DNA of 64,000 nt from Candidatus Gastranaerophilales bacterium (GCA_944326565.1 CALVEL010000004.1:124001-188000); one strand, 5' to 3'. Numbered from the stretch's first letter, positions 8,924 through 17,966 are shown. A program made the numbers and translations. The notes: generated from the letters alone by a model not told the origin.

Positions 8924-10537
8924 TTAGGTTAATAAACTTGCATAAATGGTCCTGAAATCAGGACCGTTTGTGTTTGAAAATTCTATATTATAATGCTTTA
9001 CTCCAGGTTTGAAAGGCATTATAAAATTTGCATGACCTAAATCTATTATTTTTTCATTTCCCTCCGGTTCAGTGAAAAAGTTTTTTAAAGCAGTATCATT
9101 TAAGAAGATACCATATTTTCTCAACTCTTTTATGACACTGTTATTTAAATTAAGGTCACTGTATTCTTCATCAAGCAGTCCTTTTTGGAATAGATCGCCT
9201 TTTACATCTTCGATATATTCATATAATGCAGCATCTGTTTTGTAATCATAATATAGTAACTTTGGAATTTTGTCACATCCGTTAAGTTCGAGATATTTGC
9301 TTATGCATGCATTTGTAAAATTGGAATCGGCTGTAAGCACTTTGTTTTTCTTTATTACTTTTTTATCATACAGCGATAAATTGTCGTTATCTTCAGGGTA
9401 TGAGCGATCTGTTTTTAGAATAAATTTTTTACCTTGATTTGTGACAAGATAAATATTTTTATCATTTAAATCTCCGCCTTTAAGTCTTTTAACCTGGTAA
9501 ATGCCTTTATCTGAATATATTATGCCGTTTTTTTGATTGTCTTCTTTAACTTGAGCGACTAATTCATTGAAGCTTTTTTTATTGAAATGTAATGTGGGAA
9601 GTTTTCCGATAGTAAAAGGTTGTTCGGTTGTTTTTTGAATGTCTTTTTGGAACATCGCTGCTGAATACTCAGGGGATACACAGGCATAGTAATAATATTT
9701 TTCCTGCCAGTATTTTTCTTCCAATTTCCAAGGTGACCAGTTGGGCATAAATTTAAGTAGTTCTTCAATTGATTTGGCATTTTTATATATTTTTTCAACA
9801 TATTTTTCATATGCACCATAGTACCCGTCTTTTGAAAGATACCAGTTTAAAAAATTTTTCTTACCATATGTATTAATTAATTCTGTTGATATCTCTTTTA
9901 AATCTTCAGGATTTTTCATTATAATTTCAATAAATTTTTCAGGATTTTCTTTTGCTATTTGTGCAATTTTAGAGGAAGTTTCTATTTTCACAGGTTCATA
10001 TTTTTCCCCAGAAAGACTTAAAACGGTTATATTTCCTTCAAGTTTACTGATATTATATTTATTTGCAAATTGTTTATACTTACTTTCTGCTTTTTCATCT
10101 TTGAATATAATATTTTTTAAAGCAGAGTTTTTTTGTATATCTTGTTTATTTAGTTCTTCGTATGAAATTTTTAATTCAGGACTATTTAGCTTTGCTCCCC
10201 TTTTGAGCAAAATTTTAATTCCTATATTTTCATCAATAAGTTCAATAATCGGTTGATGGGCTCCGGATATTATATTAATTGTTGGACCTTTTAAATTAGG
10301 ATTATGTATAATCTTGCCTATAATATGGTCAAATCTTGATTTTATATATATTGTATCGTTTGATTTTCTTATAAGATTAATACCTATAAAATCTTTATTG
10401 GGAGATATTGGGTTGGTGAAGTAGGATTTATCTTGTTTAAGAGTTGCGAGATCTTCTTCAATTACCTGATTTTCGTAGTATGCGGTTCTGTTTTTAAAAT
10501 TTATTTGAGAATATGTGCTTAGGGGTAAAATTTTCAT
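8924..10537 (-). CDS. Protein of unknown function with protein-kinase-like C-terminal domain
   Basis: A 537-aa protein I do not recognise as a named family. The last ~190 residues carry the catalytic signature of the protein kinase/APH fold: beta-3 lysine K375 in KFILK, hinge ALYEYIEDV near 440, catalytic-loop Asp481 and Asn486 in LNDTALKNFF, and a DFG-like DLG at Asp499. The gaps Asp+5=Asn and Asn+13=Asp equal those in canonical kinases (166/171/184 in PKA). The His of HRD is replaced and the glycine loop is not obvious. Residues 1-340 are unrelated, with INFKN near the N-terminus. The ATG overlaps the stop of the PHP gene (ATGA), so both are one operon. No signal peptide is seen. Substrate could be protein or small molecule. 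Confidence 0.6.
   Translation of the reverse strand: MKILPLSTYSQINFKNRTAYYENQVIEEDLATLKQDKSYFTNPISPNKDFIGINLIRKSNDTIYIKSRFDHIIGKIIHNPNLKGPTINIISGAHQPIIELIDENIGIKILLKRGAKLNSPELKISYEELNKQDIQKNSALKNIIFKDEKAESKYKQFANKYNISKLEGNITVLSLSGEKYEPVKIETSSKIAQIAKENPEKFIEIIMKNPEDLKEISTELINTYGKKNFLNWYLSKDGYYGAYEKYVEKIYKNAKSIEELLKFMPNWSPWKLEEKYWQEKYYYYACVSPEYSAAMFQKDIQKTTEQPFTIGKLPTLHFNKKSFNELVAQVKEDNQKNGIIYSDKGIYQVKRLKGGDLNDKNIYLVTNQGKKFILKTDRSYPEDNDNLSLYDKKVIKKNKVLTADSNFTNACISKYLELNGCDKIPKLLYYDYKTDAALYEYIEDVKGDLFQKGLLDEEYSDLNLNNSVIKELRKYGIFLNDTALKNFFTEPEGNEKIIDLGHANFIMPFKPGVKHYNIEFSNTNGPDFRTIYASLLT
8948..8965 (+). terminator. Possible terminator of the polysaccharide operon
   Basis: A 7-bp GC-rich stem GGTCCTG/CAGGACC with an AAAT loop lies 32 nt past the ABC-transporter stop. 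It sits inside the 3' end of the convergent gene. The following T-run is short (GTTTG), so termination efficiency is uncertain. Confidence 0.4.
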
Positions 10538-12237
10538 TTATTTTCTCCAAGTAGTTCAGATAGTGTTTTTTCATCGAGATATTTGTGTTTTAAAAATATT
10601 GATTTTTTATGTGCATCAATCCCGCCTGTATATTTTAGGTTGAGGTTTTTATTATCTGCAATTTTACTTTTCATAAAAGATATCCATTCAGGATTTGAAT
10701 TTGAAGGGTATGATTGATAGTTTATCTCACTAGCATAGAACTTTTCTTTACCGGCATTTTTTAGTGACATAAAAATTTCGTATACAAGATTTTCATGTGG
10801 TGCAAGACCTTTTTCAATACAAATTTTCTGTCGTTCTGGTGATATGTTATCACTTGCAAAATCTATAATTGCTGGGTGTGCAAAACCGTAAAAACCTTCA
10901 TTTGTTCCTTCAAATATTTTTTCAGGAGAAATTGTGTAATTCTTCCTGTCATAAAGTGTTGGTAATTTCTTTTTTACTATTTCATCAATGAAATTTTCTT
11001 TTGCTGTCAAATCTGTGTTAAATATATTTTCAATTATATTTTCATTTTCTTTTGAGAAAATATTGTTTTTTTCAAGGAATTCTTTGAATCCATGATTTTT
11101 GAAGTAATCTTTAATATTTTTTTCGCCAAAGGCATCCATCCTATAGTAATAGTTTTCACCGAATTGCGTGAATAATTTTTCAGCAGACAGCTTTTCTTTA
11201 TCTTTAGGCAGAATTTTATTTATTTGTTTAATATATTCATTTAGTGCAAGTTTGAATTTAGCATAGTCACCTGCAAGATATAAAACTCCGTTTGTGCGCA
11301 TTGTGCGAAGATTTGAATGAAAAGTTTTTGCTTCATTAATATCAAATTTACAATCTGGGTAATGCTTTTGAATTTCATCCAGCATTATTTGGACATTTTG
11401 CTGTCTATTTTTTTGAATGTCATCAAGTATTTTTACCAAGTTTTTCTCATAAGGATTTTGACAATATCCGATAAGTTCAAAATTTAAAGGTCTTGATAAA
11501 AGTTTTGGATTATTATTAGATACACTTATTTCAGAGCCTAGAACTATTTTTAAATTCTTATATTTTTCCGGTGCTTTACTAATAATTTTTAAGGCTTCTT
11601 TGCAGCCATCCATTGTATCGTGATCTGTAATTGCTATTATAAAGGGTGGTTTGCTATCTTTTGGTATATTTTCAGCTATTCTGTCAGCATATTTTCTAGC
11701 TTGGTCAAGGAATTCTTCTACAGTCATTTTACCATCAGAAAAATTAGTATGGTTGTGTAAATTTACTCGAAATGTCATATTTTTAGCGCCTTCAAGATTT
11801 TTGCCTATATTAAAATCTTCAGGTGTAAGCTCATTAAGTAATTTTTTAAGCTCTGATGCTCCGATTATTGAATTTAATCTGAATTCATCTCCGGGTTTTA
11901 TATTTAGATTTGCAGCAAGGTTTTTTATATATGTAAAATCTTGTGGAAATTCTTTCATCCTATTTTTAAAATCTGATTTTATAATATTTATGGTATCTTT
12001 GGCTAAAGAACTTACTTTTTGAGATGATTTTCCTTTCAATGATTTAACAAGCAGTGCGCTAGCTAGCATAATTCCGCATGCAACTATACCTATAGTAACT
12101 TTTTGATTATTGGACAATGCTAAATTTTCGTTATTTGTGGGTGAATTTATCTGGTTTTTGAATGTTAAATTTTTATGCATATACGTTTTTTGAGATGCCT
12201 TTAACATTTGGGATGCTTTTATACATTCAACTTTCAT
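10534..12237 (-). CDS. PHP-domain metallophosphoesterase with N-terminal membrane segment
   Basis: A 567-aa protein. I use ATG 12237 because AGAGGT lies six bases upstream; the ATG nine codons earlier falls in the promoter-like region. An N-terminal LTFKN motif is followed by a membrane segment (TIGIVACGIMLASALLV, ~46-62). The PHP metal site is clear: HNH at 161-163 in NLHNHTNFSDG, DHD at 205-207 in AITDHDTMDG, Glu236 in LGSEIS, then FAHPAI and GGIDAH near the C-terminus. PHP domains hydrolyse phosphate esters (histidinol phosphate, DNA ends, nucleotides). A ~200-residue insertion between the N- and C-terminal metal motifs is unusual. It is coupled to the kinase-like gene by a 4-nt overlap. 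The substrate is unknown. Confidence 0.8.
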   Translation of the reverse strand: MKVECIKASQMLKASQKTYMHKNLTFKNQINSPTNNENLALSNNQKVTIGIVACGIMLASALLVKSLKGKSSQKVSSLAKDTINIIKSDFKNRMKEFPQDFTYIKNLAANLNIKPGDEFRLNSIIGASELKKLLNELTPEDFNIGKNLEGAKNMTFRVNLHNHTNFSDGKMTVEEFLDQARKYADRIAENIPKDSKPPFIIAITDHDTMDGCKEALKIISKAPEKYKNLKIVLGSEISVSNNNPKLLSRPLNFELIGYCQNPYEKNLVKILDDIQKNRQQNVQIMLDEIQKHYPDCKFDINEAKTFHSNLRTMRTNGVLYLAGDYAKFKLALNEYIKQINKILPKDKEKLSAEKLFTQFGENYYYRMDAFGEKNIKDYFKNHGFKEFLEKNNIFSKENENIIENIFNTDLTAKENFIDEIVKKKLPTLYDRKNYTISPEKIFEGTNEGFYGFAHPAIIDFASDNISPERQKICIEKGLAPHENLVYEIFMSLKNAGKEKFYASEINYQSYPSNSNPEWISFMKSKIADNKNLNLKYTGGIDAHKKSIFLKHKYLDEKTLSELLGENK

Positions 12238-12332
12238 AGAGACCTCTTGAGTATAATATAGCATGTAAATCTAAAAATATGCTATTTTATTAATAATTAG
12301 TAATATTTATTTTATAAATCATAGTTATGTTA

Positions 12333-12361
12333 TTTACAATTATTATTCTATATGATATTTT
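12333..12361 (+). promoter_or_regulatory. Possible sigma-70 promoter of membrane-protein gene
   Basis: TTTACA (12333-12338), 17-bp spacer, TATTTT (12356-12361). The -35 copies the form seen at other strong promoters here, but the -10 is imperfect. Confidence 0.4.
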
Positions 12362-12392
12362 ATAGCTTGCTAAGTTTGTGAGGAGTATTTTA

Positions 12393-13214
12393 ATGATTTG
12401 GAAAATATTTTTCGTGTGTTTTTCTTTATTTTTTATACTTTTGCAATTGGGAGGCATTACAAATACGCTCCAGTTATCAGAATTTTCTATAACTGCAGGC
12501 TATATTTTAAATATTGCTTTTGTTTTTATTGCAGGGTATTTTTATTCTCTCGGATGGGAAAAAAAATTATATTCATCTAAAGCAAATAATATGATTTTTG
12601 CTTATTTGTCTTTATTTGTAATTTTAATGATAGTTTTAGCTTTTATTTCAGGTTTTTCGACATTGTCAATTCAGGTGAAATTTACAGGACAATCTGATAT
12701 GATTTTGTCTTTAGCAAGACTTTTATTTCTTGTTGTTTCTGTATATTCTTTACTTTTTATACCAATTATCGTTGCTTATTTTAAATATAGGCATCACAGT
12801 AATGAATTTTCAAATATTTTGAGACCTTATTGGAAAATTTTTCTGACTTATTTGTTTGTTACTTTAATTGCAAATAATATATATTGCGTATTTGCAGGAA
12901 ATTATTTGCAGTATAATCTATGGGATTTAGCTGCAATTATTTTGTCTTTAGTTGGCACTATATTTGCAATTGGGTATTCTTACAACCTCAAATTAGGTAA
13001 ACAAATATTATGGAAAATTTTGTATATTCCATATATTATTATGTCTATTGCAAGTATTTTTATGTGCAGCGAAGAATATATGGATATATCAGGATTTTAT
13101 ACCGTTAAAGTAAGTTATTCGGGGTTAATTTTTGATATTATAATTCTTGTTGCAGTATTTTATGCTTTTTATAGATACGCTTTCACTCAGGATGTGTATG
13201 TAAAAGCTGAATAA
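12393..13214 (+). CDS. Polytopic membrane protein of unknown function
   Basis: A 273-aa hydrophobic protein with about seven predicted membrane helices (IFFVCFSLFFILLQLGG, YILNIAFVFIAGYFYSLGW, YLSLFVILMIVLAFISG and others). ATG 12393 is preferred over the GTG at 12378 because that GTG lies within the ribosome site GAGGAGT. I recognise no catalytic motif or named family. It stands alone, upstream of a convergent small gene. Confidence 0.75.
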   Translation: MIWKIFFVCFSLFFILLQLGGITNTLQLSEFSITAGYILNIAFVFIAGYFYSLGWEKKLYSSKANNMIFAYLSLFVILMIVLAFISGFSTLSIQVKFTGQSDMILSLARLLFLVVSVYSLLFIPIIVAYFKYRHHSNEFSNILRPYWKIFLTYLFVTLIANNIYCVFAGNYLQYNLWDLAAIILSLVGTIFAIGYSYNLKLGKQILWKILYIPYIIMSIASIFMCSEEYMDISGFYTVKVSYSGLIFDIIILVAVFYAFYRYAFTQDVYVKAE

Positions 13215-13216
13215 AA

Positions 13217-13468
13217 TTAAACTTCAATAAATAATCTTTGACCTACAATATTTTGTTTGCCATTATAATACCCAGCAAAATATCCACCGCGAACTGGATT
13301 ATTTTTGGCATAAGTAACACTGTTATATCGATTGCCGTTATAGTTTACAAAAGGATTGTTGCTGAATGGGTTGCTGTTTGATGAAACGGTACTTATTGCA
13401 GGTGTACTGACTGATAAAGACTGTTGCGGTCCAAAAACATTTGATAATATACTTACTAAACTAGCCAT
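13217..13468 (-). CDS. Small Asn/Ser-rich protein of unknown function
   Basis: An 83-aa protein starting MASLVSILSNVFGPQQS, rich in Asn, Ser, Tyr and Gly (NPFSNNPFVNYNGNRYN). Not recognised. Its ribosome site lies in AGTGAGGGT, the same nine bases that precede the small protein at 45146. There is no clear signal peptide or membrane segment. It ends two bases from the stop of the convergent membrane-protein gene. Confidence 0.6.
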   Translation of the reverse strand: MASLVSILSNVFGPQQSLSVSTPAISTVSSNSNPFSNNPFVNYNGNRYNSVTYAKNNPVRGGYFAGYYNGKQNIVGQRLFIEV

Positions 13469-13597
13469 CTTACTAAACCCTCACTTACTAGGTATTATTA
13501 ATGATTATTTTCCTACAGTCACTATTATATCATAAATTTTATAAAAAAATTTATATATCTTAATAAAATACTTCTTTTGCAGTATAAAAAAATCAGC

Positions 13598-13626
13598 TTG
13601 AAATTAATAATCTGATTACATATAAT
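13598..13626 (+). promoter_or_regulatory. Sigma-70 promoter, leaderless purD-like mRNA
   Basis: TTGAAA (13598-13603), exactly 17 bp, TATAAT (13621-13626). Six bases then separate the -10 from the ATG at 13633, so the expected start of transcription is the A of the start codon. No ribosome site is present. Confidence 0.8.
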
Positions 13627-13632
13627 ATTCGT

Positions 13633-14889
13633 ATGGAATCAGAAAAAAAGAAAATTTTAATTGTCGGATCTTCAGCTAAAGAGCATGCTTTGTGCAGAAA
13701 GTTTGCTGAGTATGATTTCATTGACAAAATATATGTAGCTCCAGGAAATTCTGCGACAGGTGAATTCTTTGAAAATATAGATATAAGACCAGATTCTGTC
13801 TCTGAGCTTCTTGATTTTGTTATGGAAAATGCTATTGATTTGACTATTGCTTGTGATGAGCGAGCTATAAAATCAGATATTGCATCTGTATTTCAACAAA
13901 ACGGGCAGTTGATTTTTGCTCCGTCTGCTCAAAGTGCTCAGTTTGCAATTTCAAAATCTGCCGGAAAAAAACTATTTTATAAATTGCATATTCCGACTCC
14001 AAGATTTGGTATTTTTGAAAAACAACAGCTTGCTATTGATTATGTAAAAAAATCATCCTATCCTCTTGTGATAAGAACTGATGAAAGCTCTGAATATCTT
14101 GACAGACAAGTATGTAACAATATTCAGACTGCTTCAGTGTTTGTTGAAGATTTATTTTTATCAGGTGCAAAAAAAATCTTACTTGAAGATTTTGTCTTTG
14201 GTCATGAGTTTATTTATTATGTGATAACTGATGGGTATCATTTTTTGCCTTTAACATCTTGTGCTAATTATAAATTTATGTCGGATGGAAACGGTGGTAT
14301 TTTAACCCCCGGTATGGGAGCATATTGCCCAGATTACAAGCTTTCTTATGAAATTCAGGATAGTATAATAAAAGATGTTGTATCTCCTATAATAGAAGGA
14401 CTTGCAAGAAGAGGTACTCCTTATTTAGGTATTTTAGGGGTTGAAGGTGTCTTATCTCAAGATGGTAGTTATTCTGTTCTTGAGTTGAAACCTTTTTTAA
14501 GCAATCACGATTGTCAAGCTGTTTTAAATTTAGTTAATGAAAATTTATATACATTATTTGAAGCCTGTTCTATAGGCTCATTTGCTGATGATTATGAAAC
14601 TCTTAATATATCGGATTATTCATCAGTATCTTGTGTACTCTCTAGCGGTAAACTAAAAGATTCTGTAATAGAGGGACTTGATTTGATAGATGAGGGTGTT
14701 GATGTTAATCATTTTGCGACAAAAAGAAATGAATATTTTGAGTATTTAACAACCGGTGGCAGGACTTTAGTGTTAACAAAAACATCTGCTACTCTTAGCC
14801 GAGCAAGAGAATTGCTGTATGAGAATGTTGATGTTATAAACTTTAGCGGTAAAAAATACAGAAAAGATATTTGCCAATTTTTTGATTAG
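13633..14889 (+). CDS. purD: Divergent phosphoribosylamine-glycine ligase (GARS)
   Basis: A 418-aa ATP-grasp protein. The N-terminus (ILIVGSSAKEHAL, VAPGNSATG) matches PurD, which joins glycine to phosphoribosylamine in purine synthesis. GNGGILTPGMGAYCPD corresponds to the usual DGDKGPNTGGMGAYSP, and YLGILGVEGVL to YRGVLYAGLML. The usual metal-binding FNCRFGDPE is replaced by ELKPFLSNHDCQ, so an essential Asn and the Arg-Phe-Gly-Asp run are missing. It may therefore be slow, altered or non-enzymatic. The mRNA appears leaderless. The dnaJ-like gene follows after 36 nt and then queE. Confidence 0.65.
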   Translation: MESEKKKILIVGSSAKEHALCRKFAEYDFIDKIYVAPGNSATGEFFENIDIRPDSVSELLDFVMENAIDLTIACDERAIKSDIASVFQQNGQLIFAPSAQSAQFAISKSAGKKLFYKLHIPTPRFGIFEKQQLAIDYVKKSSYPLVIRTDESSEYLDRQVCNNIQTASVFVEDLFLSGAKKILLEDFVFGHEFIYYVITDGYHFLPLTSCANYKFMSDGNGGILTPGMGAYCPDYKLSYEIQDSIIKDVVSPIIEGLARRGTPYLGILGVEGVLSQDGSYSVLELKPFLSNHDCQAVLNLVNENLYTLFEACSIGSFADDYETLNISDYSSVSCVLSSGKLKDSVIEGLDLIDEGVDVNHFATKRNEYFEYLTTGGRTLVLTKTSATLSRARELLYENVDVINFSGKKYRKDICQFFD

Positions 14890-14925
14890 GTTGATATTTT
14901 ACTTTGTATCATTAAAAGATATAAT

Positions 14926-15990
14926 ATGTTAAAGAGTCATAAAAATTATTATGAAATTTTAGGAGTTACCCCTGATATAGAGTTATTTCAGCTAAAGTCC
15001 ATATATCGCAGACTTGTGCGTAAATACCACCCTGATGTAAATCCTGATGGGGAAACATTTTTTAAGGATATAACTGAAGCATATGAGGTTCTTTCTGATG
15101 AAAAATTGAAAAAGCAGTATGATACCATTAATGGTTTTTTCAAAAGTTCTAAAAAATCTGATACCTCTGATGATGTCTATAGAAAGACTTTTCGAAAAGC
15201 AACAGAGCCTTCATTTGAAAAGAATGAGTCTGCGCAGAAATCTAAAACAGAAAATATAAATGAAAGTAAAAAAATACATAACGAAAAACAGTTTACTGAT
15301 GTGATAAATGATATAATTGACGGGTTTTCACAGAAAAATAAAAAAACTGCTAAAAATAAAAAGCTCGAACCTAAAAAAGGTGCAGATATATATGCAGATG
15401 TGATAATATCTTTGAAAGAGTCAATTACTGGTACACATAAGCTAGTAAATATAATTACAACATCTATATGTCCAAAATGCGGCGGAAGAAAGTTTATAAA
15501 TGGATCTAAATGTCCTGAATGTTCAGGTAAAGGTGAAATTACACAGCATCAAAAGATAAATGTGACTATTCCAGCTAATATAAAAAACTCTTCAAAATTG
15601 CGGTTGCCGGGTGAGGGGAAAAAAGGGATGCATGGCGGTAAAAATGGTGATTTATATTTAAAAATCACTATAGAGCCGGATTCCTTTTTCAAGGTTGACG
15701 GAATTGATTTGTTATGCGAAGTGCCGATATCTCCGTATGAAGCAGTGCTTGGCGGAGATATCAAAATTCCGTCATTTAACAGTGAGGTTACATTAACTTT
15801 GCCAAAATTTACAAAGGCAGGTCAGGTTTTTAGAATTTCAGGTGCTGGATTGAAAAAAAATAATCTTGTTGGTGATATAATTGTGACTGTAAAGATACAA
15901 ATTCCCGACAGCATCTCTGAAAAAGAAATAGTTTTATATAAAGCATTAAAAGATATCTCGGGAGCAAGTTTAAGAAAGAATTTGATATGA
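14926..15990 (+). CDS. DnaJ-like co-chaperone with half-size zinc finger
   Basis: A 354-aa Hsp40. The J-domain is at residues 7-66 with HPD at 35-37 (RKYHPDVNPDG). A Lys/Ser-rich linker follows. There are only two zinc-binding repeats, CPKCGG and CPECSGKG, where type I DnaJ has four CxxCxGxG units and two zinc ions. The C-terminal substrate-binding beta domain is intact (LPGEGKKGMHGGKNGDLYL). It should stimulate DnaK, with possibly altered zinc-dependent holding activity. There is no ribosome site; a TATAAT abuts the ATG, too close to drive it, so transcription probably reads in from purD. Its stop overlaps the queE ATG. Confidence 0.85.
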   Translation: MLKSHKNYYEILGVTPDIELFQLKSIYRRLVRKYHPDVNPDGETFFKDITEAYEVLSDEKLKKQYDTINGFFKSSKKSDTSDDVYRKTFRKATEPSFEKNESAQKSKTENINESKKIHNEKQFTDVINDIIDGFSQKNKKTAKNKKLEPKKGADIYADVIISLKESITGTHKLVNIITTSICPKCGGRKFINGSKCPECSGKGEITQHQKINVTIPANIKNSSKLRLPGEGKKGMHGGKNGDLYLKITIEPDSFFKVDGIDLLCEVPISPYEAVLGGDIKIPSFNSEVTLTLPKFTKAGQVFRISGAGLKKNNLVGDIIVTVKIQIPDSISEKEIVLYKALKDISGASLRKNLI

Positions 15991-16691
15991 TAAATGAAGA
16001 AACTCTACATACAGGCGATACAGCTAGAATTAAAGAAGTATTTGCATCAATTCAAGGTGAAGGGTTATATGTCGGTGCAAAGCAATTATTCATAAGATTT
16101 TGTGATTGTAATTTAAGATGTCATTATTGTGATACTGATTTTGAAGGCGATAGTGAAGAATATACCCCTGAAAAGCTTATGGAAATTATCAAACAGTTTG
16201 ATTTGAGTACAATATATTCCGTGTCTCTTACAGGTGGTGAACCGTTGCTTTCAGTGGATTTTTTGGAAAAATTTTTGCCATTATTAAAGCAACATAATCA
16301 AAAAGTTTATTTAGAGACAAATGCTACGTTGCCTGATGAATTAAAAAGGATAATTAATTATGTAGATGTAATTGCAGCTGATATAAAACTTGAGAGTGCA
16401 ACAGGCATGATTAATTCATTTGATGCACATGATCGTTTTTTTGAAATTTCAAAAGGACACAATTGCTTTGCCAAAATCGTGTTTGATGAAAATATAACTG
16501 ATGCTGAAATTGAAAAGTGTATAGAGTTAGCAAAAAAATATCAAATACTTTTAATTTTACAGCCGAAAATGTTTGAAGATAATATGACAATTACTTCTGT
16601 TTTTGCAGTGAAAATTCTCGATAAATTTTTAAAACAGTACCCAAATGTGCGTTTAATACCTCAAGTACATAAATTTTTATCTGTAAGGTAG
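15987..16691 (+). CDS. queE: 7-carboxy-7-deazaguanine synthase
   Basis: A 234-aa radical-SAM enzyme that contracts 6-carboxytetrahydropterin to 7-carboxy-7-deazaguanine in queuosine/deazapurine synthesis. The opening ASIQGEGLYVGAKQLFIRF is diagnostic. The cluster-binding cysteines are C41, C45 and C48 (CNLRCHYC), a CxxxCxxC spacing, and LTGGEPLL is the glycine-rich SAM motif. It overlaps the dnaJ-like gene by four bases. No other queuosine gene is in the window. Confidence 0.93.
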   Translation: MINEETLHTGDTARIKEVFASIQGEGLYVGAKQLFIRFCDCNLRCHYCDTDFEGDSEEYTPEKLMEIIKQFDLSTIYSVSLTGGEPLLSVDFLEKFLPLLKQHNQKVYLETNATLPDELKRIINYVDVIAADIKLESATGMINSFDAHDRFFEISKGHNCFAKIVFDENITDAEIEKCIELAKKYQILLILQPKMFEDNMTITSVFAVKILDKFLKQYPNVRLIPQVHKFLSVR

Positions 16692-16703
16692 AAATTCATA
16701 TTG

Positions 16704-16732
16704 TTTACAAGATTTTAATACCTTGATATAAT
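16704..16732 (+). promoter_or_regulatory. Sigma-70 promoter, leaderless nadD mRNA
   Basis: TTTACA (16704-16709), 17 bp, TATAAT (16727-16732), then six bases to the ATG at 16739. Geometry is identical to that at 13598-13633 and 52611-52646. Confidence 0.8.
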
Positions 16733-16738
16733 ATATGA

Positions 16739-17332
16739 ATGAGATTGTGCATATTTCCTGGTACTTTTAATCCTATACATAAAGGTCATATTTATATGGC
16801 GGAATATGTGTTGAAAAATTTCTCTATAGAAAAAGTTCTTTTTATACCATCATTTATCCCGCCTCAAAAAACAGATTATCCAGAGCTTACACAGCACAGA
16901 TATAAAATGGTGCAAAAAGCAATTTCGCATAATTCAAGATTTGAGTTGTCTGATATAGAGTATAAACTAAAAGGTAAGTCCTATACATATCTTACCTTGC
17001 TTGAATTATATCGAATATTTGATATTGAGGGTAAAGTTAACTTTATTATAGGTACAGATGCTTTTGAAAATTTAGATAGTTGGTATGAGAGTGAAAAATT
17101 AAGAAAACTTGCACATTTTATTGTATTTGTCCGAAAAAATGATTTTAATCCCAAATATTATGATAATATGAAATCTGAAGGATATAGTTTTTCATTTGCA
17201 GAAATGCAGTTCAATGACATATCATCTACAGATATTCGTAAAAAAGTTTTAAAAGGTGAATCAATATCATCATTTGTGCCTGAAGAGGTTGAGAGGTATA
17301 TAATAGAAAATGAATTATACAAAAATAAGTGA
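16739..17332 (+). CDS. nadD: Nicotinate-nucleotide adenylyltransferase
   Basis: A 197-aa nucleotidyltransferase that adenylates nicotinate mononucleotide in NAD synthesis. The N-terminal GTFNPIHKGH (residues 8-17) is the HxGH-type motif, and SSTDIRKK near residue 160 is the second ATP-binding motif (ISSTxIR). Length is normal. The start sits on the predicted transcription start with no ribosome site. The 3' end overlaps yqeK by 23 nt, the common nadD-yqeK pairing; the usual third partner rsfS is far away at 62.3 kb here. Confidence 0.95.
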   Translation: MRLCIFPGTFNPIHKGHIYMAEYVLKNFSIEKVLFIPSFIPPQKTDYPELTQHRYKMVQKAISHNSRFELSDIEYKLKGKSYTYLTLLELYRIFDIEGKVNFIIGTDAFENLDSWYESEKLRKLAHFIVFVRKNDFNPKYYDNMKSEGYSFSFAEMQFNDISSTDIRKKVLKGESISSFVPEEVERYIIENELYKNK

Positions 17333-17909
17333 AGAAAATATTTTAAAGTGGCTTAGTGAAAATTTATCAGAAGAAAGATACAGTCATTCTTTAGGAACAG
17401 CAGAATGCGCAAAGGAATTGGCTGAAAAATTTGGTGAAAATGCTGATAAAGCATATTTAGCAGGACTTTTGCATGATTGTGCAAAATGCTTTTCAAATGA
17501 AAAACTAAAAGAAATAATCGATAGCAATTTACATGTCGAAGAATGTGAAATGCTTAATTATAAGACCTTACATGCCCCAGTAAGTGCATATATTGCAGAA
17601 AAAGATTTTGGTGTAACAGATAAAGAAATATTGTCAGCAATTCGATGGCATACACTTGGACGAATTGGGATGACTACTTTTGAAAAAATAATATTTTTAG
17701 CTGACAAAATCGAGCCAAATACAAGAGATTCAGAATATAGGAGTGAAATTTTGCAGATTTTATCTCAAGAAAATGGACTGAATTTAGCACTTTTAAGATG
17801 TTATAAAGAGACAATAAAAAGTTTAGCAAAAAGGGAGCTCAAAATTTGTTTTACAACAATAGATATTTATAACCATTTATTAGATGTAAAAAATGTATCA
17901 GATATTTAA
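17310..17909 (+). CDS. yqeK: YqeK-type HD-domain hydrolase
   Basis: A 199-aa HD protein of the YqeK family, which in other bacteria symmetrically cleaves diadenosine tetraphosphate. Metal ligands visible are His26 in RYSHSLG, His55-Asp56 in AGLLHDCAKC and a downstream LADKIEPNTR. It begins inside nadD (23-nt overlap), so translation is coupled. Length is family-typical. Confidence 0.9.
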   Translation: MNYTKISEENILKWLSENLSEERYSHSLGTAECAKELAEKFGENADKAYLAGLLHDCAKCFSNEKLKEIIDSNLHVEECEMLNYKTLHAPVSAYIAEKDFGVTDKEILSAIRWHTLGRIGMTTFEKIIFLADKIEPNTRDSEYRSEILQILSQENGLNLALLRCYKETIKSLAKRELKICFTTIDIYNHLLDVKNVSDI

Positions 17910-17966
17910 CGAAATATTATTTTATTGTCATGTTCATGTTAAAATCTGTCCAAAGAGGGTCTATTG

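Noticed and set aside
14920-14925. TATAAT immediately before the dnaJ-like ATG as its promoter
   Set aside because: Transcription would start after the ATG and no -35 is at 16-18 bp; read-through from purD is likelier.
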